In this document: in pieces, positions 33,248-44,911 of the stretch
How positions within the stretch are numbered: position 1 is the first letter of the stretch
Layout: every line of letters begins with the position of its first letter
Assembly: GCF_016545825.1 (NCBI RefSeq)
Contig: NC_052619.1
Coordinates: 37,725,682 to 37,789,681 of the forward strand
Length of the DNA: 64,000 nt
Direction: 5' to 3'
From: Eucalyptus grandis
Taxonomy: Eukaryota > Streptophyta > Magnoliopsida > Myrtales > Myrtaceae
Translations under genes and position numbers: made by a program
Notes under the pieces: model-generated
What the model was told of the DNA's origin: nothing
Database searches by the model: none
Seen by the model: the letters and a program-made list of their open reading frames with translations, nothing else

Positions 33248-33850
33248 TGTCCCTATGGAAGGGACTCTGTTTAGAACAACAACTTAGCAAATGTATGTAT
33301 TAAATTCTCTTGCAATGCCTCTCTTAGGCCTTATCCAATTAGGAATGACTCTTAGCATCCAACTGAACTCTCATTCCAAACACAAGGCTTTCTAGCCTTA
33401 GTTTCTGATGCACAAGATTCTTATGAAGGCAAGTGCAGAGCATACTATCAAGATAAAGTGCTATCTTACCATTCTAAGATCATTAATGCCGAATAAAAAT
33501 TTGAAGAGAAAAATACAGGATTAGATTTGCATGATTTGAGCACACATTTTATTGATAAAGGTTAGTGTTGCCCCAATATTTTACAAATACCATGCCTTTT
33601 ATAGGCATAAGGGAAAAAAGGCACGTAAGATTACATCATTTTGGCATAGGCATATATATGCTTAATAAAAACATATGATTCATACTAAGACACCGATGAC
33701 TTTTAACCATGAATCATCTTAAGACATTAATCAAAACATCATGACTCACATCAAAACATTAATTACATAATGATCTATCACCATCTTCATGATTTCCATA
33801 CATTTCTCTCCCTTGATTTTCTACCTAATGCGATAGAGGATTTTGTATAA
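33248..33850. other. Unassigned intergenic stretch
   Basis: No coding frame or repeat boundary was recognised. A run of short related words (catatgattcatac, catgaatcatc, catgactcacatc) fills 33670-33760. Confidence 0.35.
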
Positions 33851-33899
33851 AACTAACAAGATGTTGAGCTACATTTTTGGCCTCCCTAACTTGTCGATG

Positions 33900-36033
33900 T
33901 CTTTCATGGTTTGATACCTAAAAAAGAAAAAGAAAAAGGAACCACATCTCAGTTTCTAATGACTTTCTTTGCAACTAGATCTTATAAACTGCAACTAAAC
34001 TTTTCATGTCCATAACTCGAAAATACACTACATGGACTTGTCATCAAGCATCTTATAAGACATGCACAAATGTCCGACAATTGAACACTTTTAGATGATT
34101 GTAGGAAACATCCTTCCCACTTCAAACTCTTTGTGGAATATCTCCCTTAAGAGGAACCGGCGGAGAAAGATTTATCAAGTCCATTGCTTTTCTCATCACT
34201 TCATCCCATAATGACTTAGACAACCTTGCATGAGAGAGTATATACCAAATCTAGTCATTAATTGTCTGGTTCATCCTATTTGCTACTCCGTTATGTTATG
34301 GTGTTTTAGGAACAATTTTCTTAAGCTTGATACTATAATCTTCTACAATAATGTTCAAATGGGCATTTTTATTCACCATCATCGTTAGCTTGAACACATT
34401 TTGGTTTATTTCCAATTTCTCTTTTCACATTGACATAAAATTGTTTGAAAGTAGCCAGAACCTGGTCTTTAGATTTCAAAGTAATAGCCCACACTTTTTA
34501 AAAGTAGTTATGAATAAATGTCACAAAGTATAATGCATCACCAAATGTTCTAGCATCCATGCAATAAATATTAGTGTGAACTAAATCAAATATATTTAAT
34601 TTCGTGCATGGAGGGGAACTATGAAATGAGAAGCTATGCTGTTTACCTGCAAGACAATGGGTACATTCTTTCAATTTTATATCCTTTAATGGTAGAAGAT
34701 TCTTTCTTACAAGAATATCAAGCCTTTTCTCACTAAGATGACCAAGTTTCATATGCCATAAATCAACCGAGGAATCATCGACTGCATTTACCTCTTTTCT
34801 AATCAAGTTAGCTTGCATGGTGTAGAGAGAGCATGTCTTTTTAACCTTAGCTACTATCATGAAACATTTAGTCAATTTTTGTTTGCCACCAAAGAAGGAA
34901 TTGCGACAACCATCATCATCTAAGGTACCATAGAGATCAAGTGAAGTCAAATATCTAAAACATGTCTTTCAGAAGCAAATTACATCCAACATTGGTTTTC
35001 AAATAGATATCTCCAATGCCAATAACCTTGGAAACAACACTATTTCCCATCTTAACACAACCAAAATTGGCATTATGATAGGAAGCAAAGTAGTCATGTC
35101 GTGAGGTGACATGAAAAGAAGCGGCAAAATCAATAACCCATGTAGAGTCCTGGCATGTAAGATTCACACAACCATTTTCACATATGAACACAATATTGCC
35201 ATCAAATGCAAGCACTGTCGTAACTTATTCCTCTTCTTTCTCTCGATCTTCATTTCTTTCATGCGATTTATCTATTTTTGGCAATCAACACTCTTTGGCA
35301 TAATGTCTGCTCTTTACTACAATTATAGCACACTCCTCCTTGGCCTTGCTTTTGACTTTCCTCTTGACTTGCCCTAGTTATCATTACTCTGAAATTTTCT
35401 TGATTGACTTCTTGCCCTATTTTCAATGACAAGAGCATTTGATCTAGAAGCATAATTCAAGCATTTTCTTCTTATTTCTTTATTGAACAAGCTTTCTTTA
35501 ACCATGCCTGTAGAAAGCACACCGAAAGGAGCTGAATTGTTTAACGTCACAACCAAGATGTCCTAGCTATCGGGAAGTGTATGGAGCAATAAACATGATA
35601 CATGATTGCAATTCATCACCAATGTTAATCTCAAGATTTGTCAATTGATTTACAATATTTTGAAATTCATTCAAGTGTTCTAACATGCTACTTTCCTCAT
35701 TATATCTCAAATTCACAAGTTATTTAACTAGAAGAGCTTTATTTTGTGGAGTTCTCCTCTTATAGAGATCTTGTAATTTTTTTTTGCAAAGTACCTACTT
35801 TCGTTTCTTAAGAAACATGATAAAACACACTATCAACAATCCATTGTCGAATAAATCCAATCAATTTCCGATTCATTTGCCCCCACTCTTTGTCTTCCTT
35901 TTCTCATTTACCCTTATCACCTTCAACTAGATTAAACAAATCTTTGTAATATAACATGTTTTTCATCTGAGGCTTCCAAATAGAATAATTCGAGGTATTT
36001 AACTTAAATATTATGCCACTAGTTTCTTTCATT
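33900..36033 (-). pseudogene. Degenerate gag-protease-integrase of copia fragment B
   Basis: Gag begins near 36033 with a stretch containing NYSIWKPQMKNMLYYKDLF and later EHLNEFQNIVNQLTNLEI, typical of copia gag (UBN2). A zinc-knuckle relic (VCYNCSKE) lies near 35330. Protease appears as STWVIDFAASFHV (35150), with DFA where DSG or DTG is expected. The GAG-pre-integrase segment (34950-34498) has LWHMKLGHLSEKRLDIL and CTHCLAGKQHSFSF. Integrase continues to VPKTP-stop-HNGVANRMN (34300) and on to a DVVPF-like end near 33950. Numerous stops and frameshifts show it is dead. Confidence 0.8.
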
Positions 36034-36070
36034 AATCACTAGAATCTCAATGCTAGCTCTAATATCACTT

Positions 36071-36250
36071 TGTTATGTGGTTTTAGGCCTCTCTCATTCT
36101 AAAAGTTAGCTCAAAGGATAAGGCTTTCTCTTACACTTATAAATCAACCACCAGCCCATTCCACAACTGATGTAAAACAACCTCAACAATCTCTCTCTCA
36201 CATATCGGGCCTTGGGTTGAAGGCGCAAAAACTCGTAACTCTCTTATATA
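36071..36250 (-). repeat. Partial 5' LTR of copia fragment B
   Basis: It reads TGTTATGTGGTTTTAGGCC on the plus strand, adjoining the primer-site relic at 36057-36070. It ends where element C begins. Whether the short stretch 52727-52745 is the rest of this LTR cannot be decided by eye. Confidence 0.5.
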
Positions 36251-36477
36251 TGTGAAAGCTAGTACGAGCACTTAGAGGGGAGTGAATATGTGCAAAAATA
36301 AATTTCTTGAGAGAAGTGTGCAACACTAATCAATAATAGATTATGAAAAGGAAATTAGACTCTTGTAGACAAAATAAATTACGATCAAAGTAAAAGAGTG
36401 TGGCACCCCTCGACTCACCTGAGGTTGCCACAGGCACCCTTTCTCTAATTACTCGATCTCATGTGACTATGACTAGG

Positions 36478-36478
<1 letters not shown>

Positions 36479-36570
<92 letters not shown>

Positions 36571-36579
36571 TATTATTAC

Positions 36580-36621
<42 letters not shown>

Positions 36622-36654
36622 TATTATTACTATTACTATAACTATTACTATTAC

Positions 36655-36723
<69 letters not shown>

Positions 36724-36738
36724 TATTATTATTACTAC
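36479..36738 (+). repeat. (ATT)n microsatellite, about 260 bp
   Basis: An almost pure TAT/ATT array with occasional T-to-C changes (tactat). Its frames give meaningless poly-Tyr, poly-Ile and poly-Asn translations. Confidence 0.98.
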
Positions 36739-38104
36739 TTTTGAAAATGGTCCCAGTAGCAGACTTATTAGCGGAAGCATAAACAAGTCTCACAATTTCT
36801 CCCTCCAATAACCATAATGCAATGCACACCAACTACGCACCATAAGAAAAGATAAAGCCGAGCCACTTTTATTTATATTTTCATGATGGACTTCTCGGGT
36901 CGGTACAACCAAAAAGAAAAGCCAAGATTTTTAGCTAAACTTGGCCACAGCTCAAAAAAGAGATCTCGACCCCCTATATCGATTACGTGTAACCCTCCAT
37001 CTACAAGTGTCGGCTATCCTCAAAAAGTGTTAGCTCCCACTCCTCACGCGGGCCATCATACCCACCCTAGTGTGTCGGGCGGTGGCGGCGGCAATATCCC
37101 TCGCATCACTCCGTCTCGGCAAACGTGGATCGACAAGAACTCCTGGATGACCGGGCCCCCAGTTAGGCCCACATCATACATCACTAGCACACGAACTCGT
37201 ATGAACGTTAGACTAGGGATTGTGACACAATCAAGCTCCATACAATCGACCTCCACGTCAGATGGAAGGCTGTAAAAGGTACCCCGCGTGACCGGAGGGA
37301 GATGCATCTTTCTAATCTGAAATGTTGGTCCCCAATGGGGTGAGTACAACCACTCAGCAGGTAAAAGATCCATTAAACTACTCAATGCATCACACAGAAC
37401 AATCATGACATCATAGTAGAGTACATATCATTCATGCATCCAAGCATAACTTACCTTGCAATCGTGCATATGTCATCATACCATATGTGCATACACCATC
37501 ATGCACTTATCATCAAGCATTCATGCATATACCATCATGCCATAGGTGCATATACAATCATGCACTCATACATATTATATTATACAGCCATGCATACAGG
37601 TTACCATACCATGCATGATTCAATTTCAACTTTTTATCTTTCAATTTGGGTCACCACATTTTTTCCTTCCCCGGGACCAGTAATTGCATCCCACATTTTA
37701 TCGCTCGCATCCAACCTGGCATCGCGAGGAACCTCCAGCACACACCTCCGGGCATTTGGCACCCTCACATTCCGGGCATCTCGTATCCCAACTGGCATCA
37801 AGAGGTATCCCTCGGCACACACCTTCGAGGCACGGCACCCCCATTCCCGGGCATCCCGACACTCCCAGGGCATTGTCGGCTCACACCTCCGACAGTCTCC
37901 TCATTCATCATAATTCATATTCACATTTGTGTCTCAATATCAACATGGCACATGACGTGATGGCAACAAGGTCTATTTCTGCTTTTGATTTTATATGTAA
38001 TGCCAAATATCATCACATGTGCAGCAAGATTCAATCACTTAAAATAATATAATTCATGGGGCTCATACAAGACAGAATAGTTATGCATTACAGCCTTTGA
38101 AATT

Positions 38105-38945
38105 CGCACAATCCAGCTTGCACAGTTTTAGAAATTTTTTTAATTAAATATCCAAATGGCTTAAAAAAATTATGAAATTCGATGTAATAGTCAAGACATA
38201 AAGGCAGATATTTCATGAAGAACACTACACCAAAAGACCCTCATACAATTCGGTATAGACCATGCATTACAGCACTACTATTCTAACAATTCAACTTGCA
38301 CAGTTTTTGAAACATTTTTGGTTAAATAGGTAAATGAACTTAAAAATTTACAAAATTTGAATATGTTTTAGGGAATACATAAAGAGAGATATAGTCCATA
38401 CAAAACGATATAGTCCACGCATTGCAACTTGCCAAGTCCGAACACATCGGATTGCACGGTTTTAGAAACATTTCCGATTAAATACCCAAATGACCTCCAA
38501 AAATTATGAAATTTGACTATGTGATATTCAAGACCCTAAGGTAGATGTTTCATGAAGACATCAAAGTCATATTCTTCCTAGGTAATTAAATATAGGCGGT
38601 TAAATCTTCTGTTCCTAGTACCGAAATTTCCAGATCTAACTACCTCCGAAAGACCATGATTTCACCTACCTATTCTTGTTTTTTTTCTCTAAAATTTTGA
38701 TATGTTAAACCTCAGGATGTCCTTTACATTTTTTGTTAAGAAATAAAAGTGCAATTTCAACAAAAAGATTGCCTTACAGTCCATGCATTCATCAAAGGTG
38801 GGTACCGAAATCTCCAGATCCAGTCTTTCCAATGAGTAACGATTTCACCCACTTATACTTATTTTTTTGGTCCCAAATTTGAGTATGTTATACTTCAAGA
38901 AGTCCTTAATAAATTTCATTTATAATTCAAAGCCAAAATCCAACT
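38105..38945 (+). repeat. Tandem repeats inside D1
   Basis: Unit type 1 (cttgcacagttttagaaa...attaaatatccaaatg...atgaaattc) occurs about three times between 38110 and 38560. Unit type 2 (accgaaatttccagatc...tttcaccta...ttttgatatgttaaacctcaggatgtcc) occurs twice between 38615 and 38940. The same two unit types occur in D2 (43730-44030 and 44090-44610). Confidence 0.75.
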
Positions 38946-40564
38946 CGAACATCACATGCAAGTCACTAGAACATCCAAGGTCGAGCTGTTTTCTCAAGAA
39001 CAGTACACTAGCCTAGAACACCACTCTTAAAACTTCAATTTTTCACATCCTAGACATCATAAATTTGTCACCATTCAATTACACACACTAGGCACAACAT
39101 GAAATAGTAGATCAAGGATCCCACTTGCCTCTAGACCGAGCAAATAGTGAGCACAACGGCGAAACACGGTGGCGACGAACGGTGGACGATCGACGAACGG
39201 TCCTCCTCCTTCCTCTCTTCCCTTCTTCCTTTCTTCCTTCTCTTTCTCTCTTCTCTCTCTCTCGGACGAAACCTCCTCTCTCTCTCCCTCTCTCTTGCTT
39301 AAACCAGCCACTCCCCCTGTAATTTTCCTCCCCTCCATCATTAGCCATCATTACTATTTGCATGGAGGACACTTGGCCATCACCATGGGACAAATGGGAG
39401 ACACTTGGCCATCACCATGGGACAAATGGGAGAGGCATGCTACCGAACTCCCCCCCCTCTCTTCGCGCGACAATAGCCCCTCATGGGCTTGGGCCAGCCT
39501 TGGGTCGGGCAGCTTCTCCTCCTTAGGCTTCGTGGGCCGGTCGAGAAAGAGGTGAGGTTATGGGCTGGTTTGGTCTTTAAATGTCCAGCCCACCCTCATC
39601 CTAATAATCCACCTTAACCTTAACCATATAAACACCTAATTGAAATTTATAATTCATAAAACTTTGTGACCTAATTTAATAAATTCCAACCCATAAATCA
39701 CATGGCCAAAATCTCGATGCAAAACATGAATTAAAGCACCTCTAAGGGTTGACAAGAAATTCTGGGATGCCACAAAGAGCGTAGAGAAGAGAATAAGAAC
39801 ACAAGGTTTATAGTGGTTCGGCTTAATCCAAGCCTACGTCCACTCTTCCGCACTGACAGCCCACTGGCTGGATTTCACTATGAATCAAAATAGTTGTTAC
39901 AGTAAAGTTCTTCCTTGATTCCACAGTGTAGAGATTCTGCTACACTTCCTCAAGGTCTCACAAAGATATAGATTCTCTTTTCAGTACAAGATTTCGCTCA
40001 ACAATTGACTAAGAACAAGGAGCTTCAAACTTTGGAATTCTTCTATCATGCACACACTCGAACAACTGGAACGTCTTCCTTATATACTCATTCATGCCAT
40101 CACACCCGTTGGCACTTACCAAAGGAGTTCTTCCAATCTATCTGTTGGACAGAATCAATTAGGAAGATTTCGAGTTATTTAAAGAATATGACGATAGCCC
40201 ACCAATCCTGCTTGCCCATACAATCAGGATCTAGGTTTCGATAAGTAGAACCTTCCAAGTATACTTCGCCAATCAACGAATCCAAAATCCCTAAATCAAT
40301 CTCAATTTGAATAATGGGTTCCGACATGCTGTATCTAGCCAAGAGATCTTTTTCAGTCGATAGAATCAAATCCTTAACGAAACATTTAGTTCTGGATAAA
40401 CCCTCTTCGACGGTCTAGAAACTGTCAATGAGGATAGATTTTGGGTCTTAAGTCTAGCAGTCCGGAGGTCTTCAGACTTTGATGGAAGAGTCTGCAAGTT
40501 TTTAGACTAGACTGATGGAAATGTTTTGTTAACTTCAAAACACTCAAGGAAGTTTTCTCCAACA

Positions 40565-40582
40565 ATCTCCCCATTTTTTATG
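40565..40582 (-). other. Polypurine tract of element C
   Basis: On the minus strand the sequence CATAAAAAATGGGGAGAT abuts the TGTTGG start of the 3' LTR. An A-rich/G-rich run is the standard plus-strand primer. Confidence 0.75.
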
Positions 40583-40987
40583 GTGACAAAACTTTCCTGC
40601 AGATTTGAATAACTTTGACTTGCAAAACAATACTCAAGCAAACATGAATATTTCATAAAAGATAATTGACATAGTAAAGATAACATTAAAATCTGCATCC
40701 ACAGAAAGTAGGTTAGTCCTGTAAATTAGCAACTATCTTTCCTATAAAATACCAGTAGTGCTTAAGATAAACAAACGTTTAAATAGTCAAATCCAAATCC
40801 AGTCCAAATCCAAACAGCCAAACACAAAAGTAAAATCAATCAACCACAAAAGTCACAAAAGTCACAAAATTCAAGAGTTCAAGTGTTTAAATCTCAAATC
40901 GCACACATCTCTCCCCCTTTTTGTCGGCATTAAAAAGGTAGAGATGAAAAGAGAATGGAATTATGATTGCTTGGGAACACGAACAAG
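40583..40987. other. 3' untranslated internal part of element C
   Basis: Non-coding stretch between the stop of the 3' ORF and the polypurine tract. It contains short tandem words (aaatccaaat, aaagtcacaaaagtcac). On the minus strand a further purine block (AAAAAGGGGGAGAG, 40911-40924) could act as a second polypurine tract, as described for Sireviruses. Confidence 0.5.
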
Positions 40988-42714
40988 TTAGAAATCTCCC
41001 ATTGACTGGACAATCTCTTCCAGCTTTTTTAGATCCTCTTTCAGCTGAGCCACATCTTCACTCTTGGCATTGGCTTGGACTTGAAGAGCAAGGGCATGGA
41101 GTTGATCATGCAAAGAAACTGAAGAGGCTTGTCCTGCATTTTGCAAATTATGTACTTCGCATCCCAGAGCATAAATTTGGCATCGCATCTCCAAGAGAAC
41201 ATCAATTACTCTGCGAAAATCTGCTGAATTGTCAGTCTGAGTACTGGCTTCTGCTCGATTAGATGGTGTATTGGCAGATGATGGCAAATCAGCATGATCA
41301 TGTAGATTGGGCGATGAAACCTCATGTCATTCCTCAAGAAATTGAGAGGCATATATGTCATCTGGATCTGCTGGAGAACGACTTACTCCTTCACTGGTGG
41401 CAGCAATTGAGGATGTACCTCTTTTATCAGGATCTCCCCCTGTTTCAATGCCTTCAGGTGGTGAGAAGTACTCATCATGCTCAGCTTCTTCTTGTTCTTC
41501 TCTGACCTCTTCTTCTTCTTCGTTAATCCTTTCCTCGTCTGCTTCTTTCTCCAATTCTTCTCTCTCTCTAGTCCACTGTTCGATCTCGGCCTTGTCTTGT
41601 TCCTGTCTCTCCTTTGTCTCTGGAACAGAATGACTTAAGTTCTTCAATGCAAGCGCAGAATTGGTGATATCATCATCATCCTATTCATCTTCCAAGATGA
41701 GTGTTCTTCTTTTCTTCGATGGAGCAACCATGGGCTCCTTCCCTTTCCGCTTTGCAGCCGAAGAGACTGGGTGAGTCTTGACAGGGGTTTTAACCTTGAA
41801 TTGCTCCAAAGCCTTGTTAAGTTCCTTCAGACGCATTTTAGAGACCATCTTCAGTCCCACCACCATTTGATCGCATGTTCGAACACAAAGAATCCGAGGA
41901 GGCTGAATGTTCAAATGTCTGAATAACTTGGTCATAAGTATTGAGTAAGGAAATTGACCATTGTCCTTCACCATCATTCTGTACATGTGGAACATAATTG
42001 TGGCACCCCTCAATGGATGGCCCCCGATGGATTAAGGTCGCCACAGTTCGCTTACGTTTTTTTTTCTTTTCTTTATTTTCCCTAATAACATGTCACTCTG
42101 ATACCATTTCAATTGCAGCGGGTCCATACAACCATGGAGATTTACATCTTTTATTATCGGTCCCTTGCGCAGTTCATATGGCGGAAGCACATCCATCAAC
42201 TCCCTTCCCTACATTCAGAAAACAATGCACACCAACTAAACCATTTATAAGTAAAAGCCATAAACTTTTATTTACTTAAACTAGATGGACATCATTCATC
42301 AGTACATCAAAATGTCATAGTTTTCTATACTTGGCTATACTTCAAAAGATGACCGACATCTCATCCAACAGTTGTATACTTAAAGTCCATCGATCAGTGT
42401 CGGTGTCCAAAAGTTCCTTCCTTTGCTATCCTCCTCCTCGCGGTCATATCCAACCACTTGATCCATCTACTGGTAGTAGTGGCAGCAGAGTTATCTTATC
42501 TAGTTTGAAATGTTGGTCCCCAAAGGGGTGAGTACAGCCACTCAGCAAGTAAAGGACCAATAAACCACTCAATGCATCATACAATACAATCATCACAATC
42601 ATAGCATAACACATGTCATTCAAGCATCTATGCACAATTTACCTTGATATCATGCACATGTCATCATACCGCATGTACATACATTCTCATATAATCATCA
42701 CCATCATGTCATAC

Positions 42715-43092
42715 ACTTACCATCATCATGTCACATGTACTATCATGCCATAGGTACACATACATCCATACACTCACCATCATCATATCACATGTACCAT
42801 CATGCCACAGGTGCACATACATCCATGCACTCACCATCATCATACATCCATGCACTCATCATCATCATGTCACATGTACCATATCATGCCATAGGTGCAC
42901 ATATATCCATGCACTCATCATCATCATGTCACATGTACCATATCATGCCATAGGTGCACATACATCCATGCACTCACCATCATCATACATCCATGCACTC
43001 ATCATCATCATGTCACATGTACTATATCATGCCATAGGTGCACATACATCCATGCACTCATCATCATCATGTCACATGTACCATATCATGCA
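42715..43092 (+). repeat. Minisatellite inside D2 (unit about 55-65 bp)
   Basis: About six head-to-tail copies of catcatcatgtcacatgtacc...catgccataggtgcacatacatccatgcactca. Some copies are shortened. A weaker version occurs in D1 at 37440-37600. Confidence 0.9.
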
Positions 43093-43189
43093 TATTTCAA
43101 TTTGAATTTCCCAATTTTATTCTTTCATTTTGGGCCGCCATATTTCTCTTTCCCAGGACCAATGTTTGCATCCCACATTTATCACTCGC

Positions 43190-43515
43190 ACCCAATCATG
43201 GCATCGCGAGAACCCTCTGGGCATGTATTCAAAATACAATCGGGCATCCGGCACAATACTTGCCAGGCATCTCGTACCCCAACTGGCATCACGAGACATC
43301 CCCCGGCACAATACCTGCCAGGCTTCCAGCTCCCCACGCTTCGGGCATCTCGAAACTCTCGAGGACCCTCCGGGCATGCATCATGATACAACTGGGCATC
43401 CGGCACAAACCTTCGGGCATGTATCATGACACAACCAAGCATCCGGCCTTTACCCTTCTAGCCAGGCATCCCGACACTCCCGGGGCATCGTCGGCTCACA
43501 CCTCCGACGGCCTTC
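43190..43515 (+). repeat. GGGCATC-rich repeat block inside D2
   Basis: Diverged copies of words such as cgggcatc(c/t)ggcac, ccaactggcatcacgaga and cccggcacaatacctgccaggc, ending in ggggcatcgtcggctcacacctccgacgg. The same block lies in D1 at 37700-37900. Confidence 0.7.
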
Positions 43516-44866
43516 TCACTTATCTTAGTTCCCATCTTCAATTATAATTCAATTTTAACAAGACATATGATGTGATGGCAAACAAGATCATTTTCATCAT
43601 TTGATTCATATATGCATTTCCAATCATCATCATACATGCAGCAAGACACAATCATTCATAACAATACAATACATGGAGTCCATACAATTTAGAATAGTCC
43701 ATATATCATGCCCTTTTGAAGTTTACTAAATTCCAGCTTGTACCATTTTAGAAAACATTTAAATTAAATATCCATATGATTCTTAAAAATCATGAAATCA
43801 GGACATGTGATAGACAAGACAATAAGATAATGATTTCATGAAGAACACATGCCCAAAAGAGTTTCACACAAGAATATATGATTCGCACAAATACAGCATG
43901 TAATTTCGGATAAAATCAGATTGCACAGTTCTTGAAATATTTCGATTAAAATACCCGAATGACCTCCGAAAATTATTAAATTTTACCAGATTATAGTTAA
44001 GACCCTAAAGTAGATTTTTCATTTAGACATCTAGGCCAGATTCTCTCTAGATAATTTTCTACAGACGTCCAAAGCTGCTGATTCCAGCACCGAAACCTTC
44101 AGTGTAGCTATCTCCGAATTATCGAGTTTTCACCTACTTATCCTTCTTCGTTTCCTCTGAAATTTTGATATGTTGTGCCTCAAGAGGTCCCCTACAACTT
44201 TAATCAGGGGATCTAAGTGAAATTTCCAGAGAATAGTCACCATATGGGTCCAAGAAGTCTCGGGTGTCCAGTACCATATTTCCAGATTTACCGTCTTTAA
44301 GAGAAAGTCGATTCACTAGGCTACACTTGCTAATTTTACCTCAAATTTGAGTATGTTAGTATTTAGGATGTTCTCTACAAGTTTCATGAAGAAGTGGAAG
44401 GGAAATTCTCGGTAAAAAGCAACATGCAACCCACAAAACTACCAAAAGGTCAGCAAAGCAGTTCCAGATCTAGTGTCTTCGTAGGAAGAGCGTTTTTCCC
44501 CTTAAAACTCAAATATTTTGTCCAAATTTTAGTATGTTATACTTTGAGATGTTTTCTACAACTTTCATGAAGGAGTCGAAGTCAAAATCCAACTCGAAAC
44601 ATGCATGCAAGCCTCCACAAGTTTCTGAGTCAGGCGGTTTACACGAAATCAACAAGCCTTTGTGAAGAACAAACCACACTAGCTTCGGTTCCTTACCTCT
44701 AAACACCCATGATTCAACCACACATGCAAGACACACATGCAAGATTTGAAATTGATCCTAACTTGCCTCTAAAATCAAGCGGACAATGGCACACAGACGG
44801 CACACGGACAGCGAACGGGCGGCGACGGCTCCTTCTTCCTCCTCTCTCGGCTTCCCTTTCTCTCTC

Positions 44867-44871
<5 letters not shown>

Positions 44872-44909
<38 letters not shown>
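44872..44909 (+). repeat. (CT)n microsatellite in D2
   Basis: About 38 bases of pure ctctct, within the pyrimidine-rich stretch also present, but shorter, in D1 (39230-39300). Confidence 0.95.

Positions 44910-44911
<2 letters not shown>

Larger units (their letters stand above)
33851..36250 (-). mobile_element. Ty1/copia fragment B (LTR piece, gag, protease, integrase; RT missing)
   Basis: On the minus strand the order is: LTR end ...CATAACA (36071), a diverged primer site GTGATATTAGAGC, gag, protease, integrase. Similarity then stops near 33850. RT and RNase H are absent. The LTR piece 36071-36250 is cut by the insertion of element C at 36250. Confidence 0.8.
36399..39774. mobile_element. 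Element D1: 3376-bp non-coding LTR-like insertion (likely gypsy solo LTR)
   Basis: The ends are TGTGGCA and TGCCACA, perfect inverted 7-mers, flanked by a perfect 5-bp duplication aagag (36394-36398 and 39775-39779). The interrupted LTR of element C confirms both ends. There is no gag or pol. Contents in order: a long ATT array, a block shared with D2 (gtgagtacaaccactcagcaggtaaa), catgcatcat-type repeats, a GGGCATC-rich block, two sets of tandem ~150-base repeats, a CT-rich stretch and a G+C-richer end. The size and internal repeats fit a chromovirus/Tekay-type solo LTR; that assignment is inference. Confidence 0.82.
36251..40564 (-). repeat. 3' LTR of element C, split by D1
   Basis: The two parts, 36251-36398 and 39775/39780-40564, join to 933 bases and align throughout with 51794-52726. 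Shared words include tgtgaaagctagtacgagca at the start and ggaagtttt(c/t)tccaaca at the end. Confidence 0.93.

Noticed and set aside
36400..36832. Open frames of over 100 codons encoding poly-Tyr, poly-Ile and poly-Asn
   Set aside because: They are only translations of the ATT microsatellite in three frames.
42715..43092. A CRISPR-like array of regularly spaced repeats
   Set aside because: There are no unique spacers: the units are head-to-tail copies. The window is plant nuclear DNA with no cas genes.
42728..43547. His-rich frames of 125-169 codons resembling metal-binding proteins
   Set aside because: They are translations of the catcat-type minisatellite in D2; D1 has the same array with different frames.
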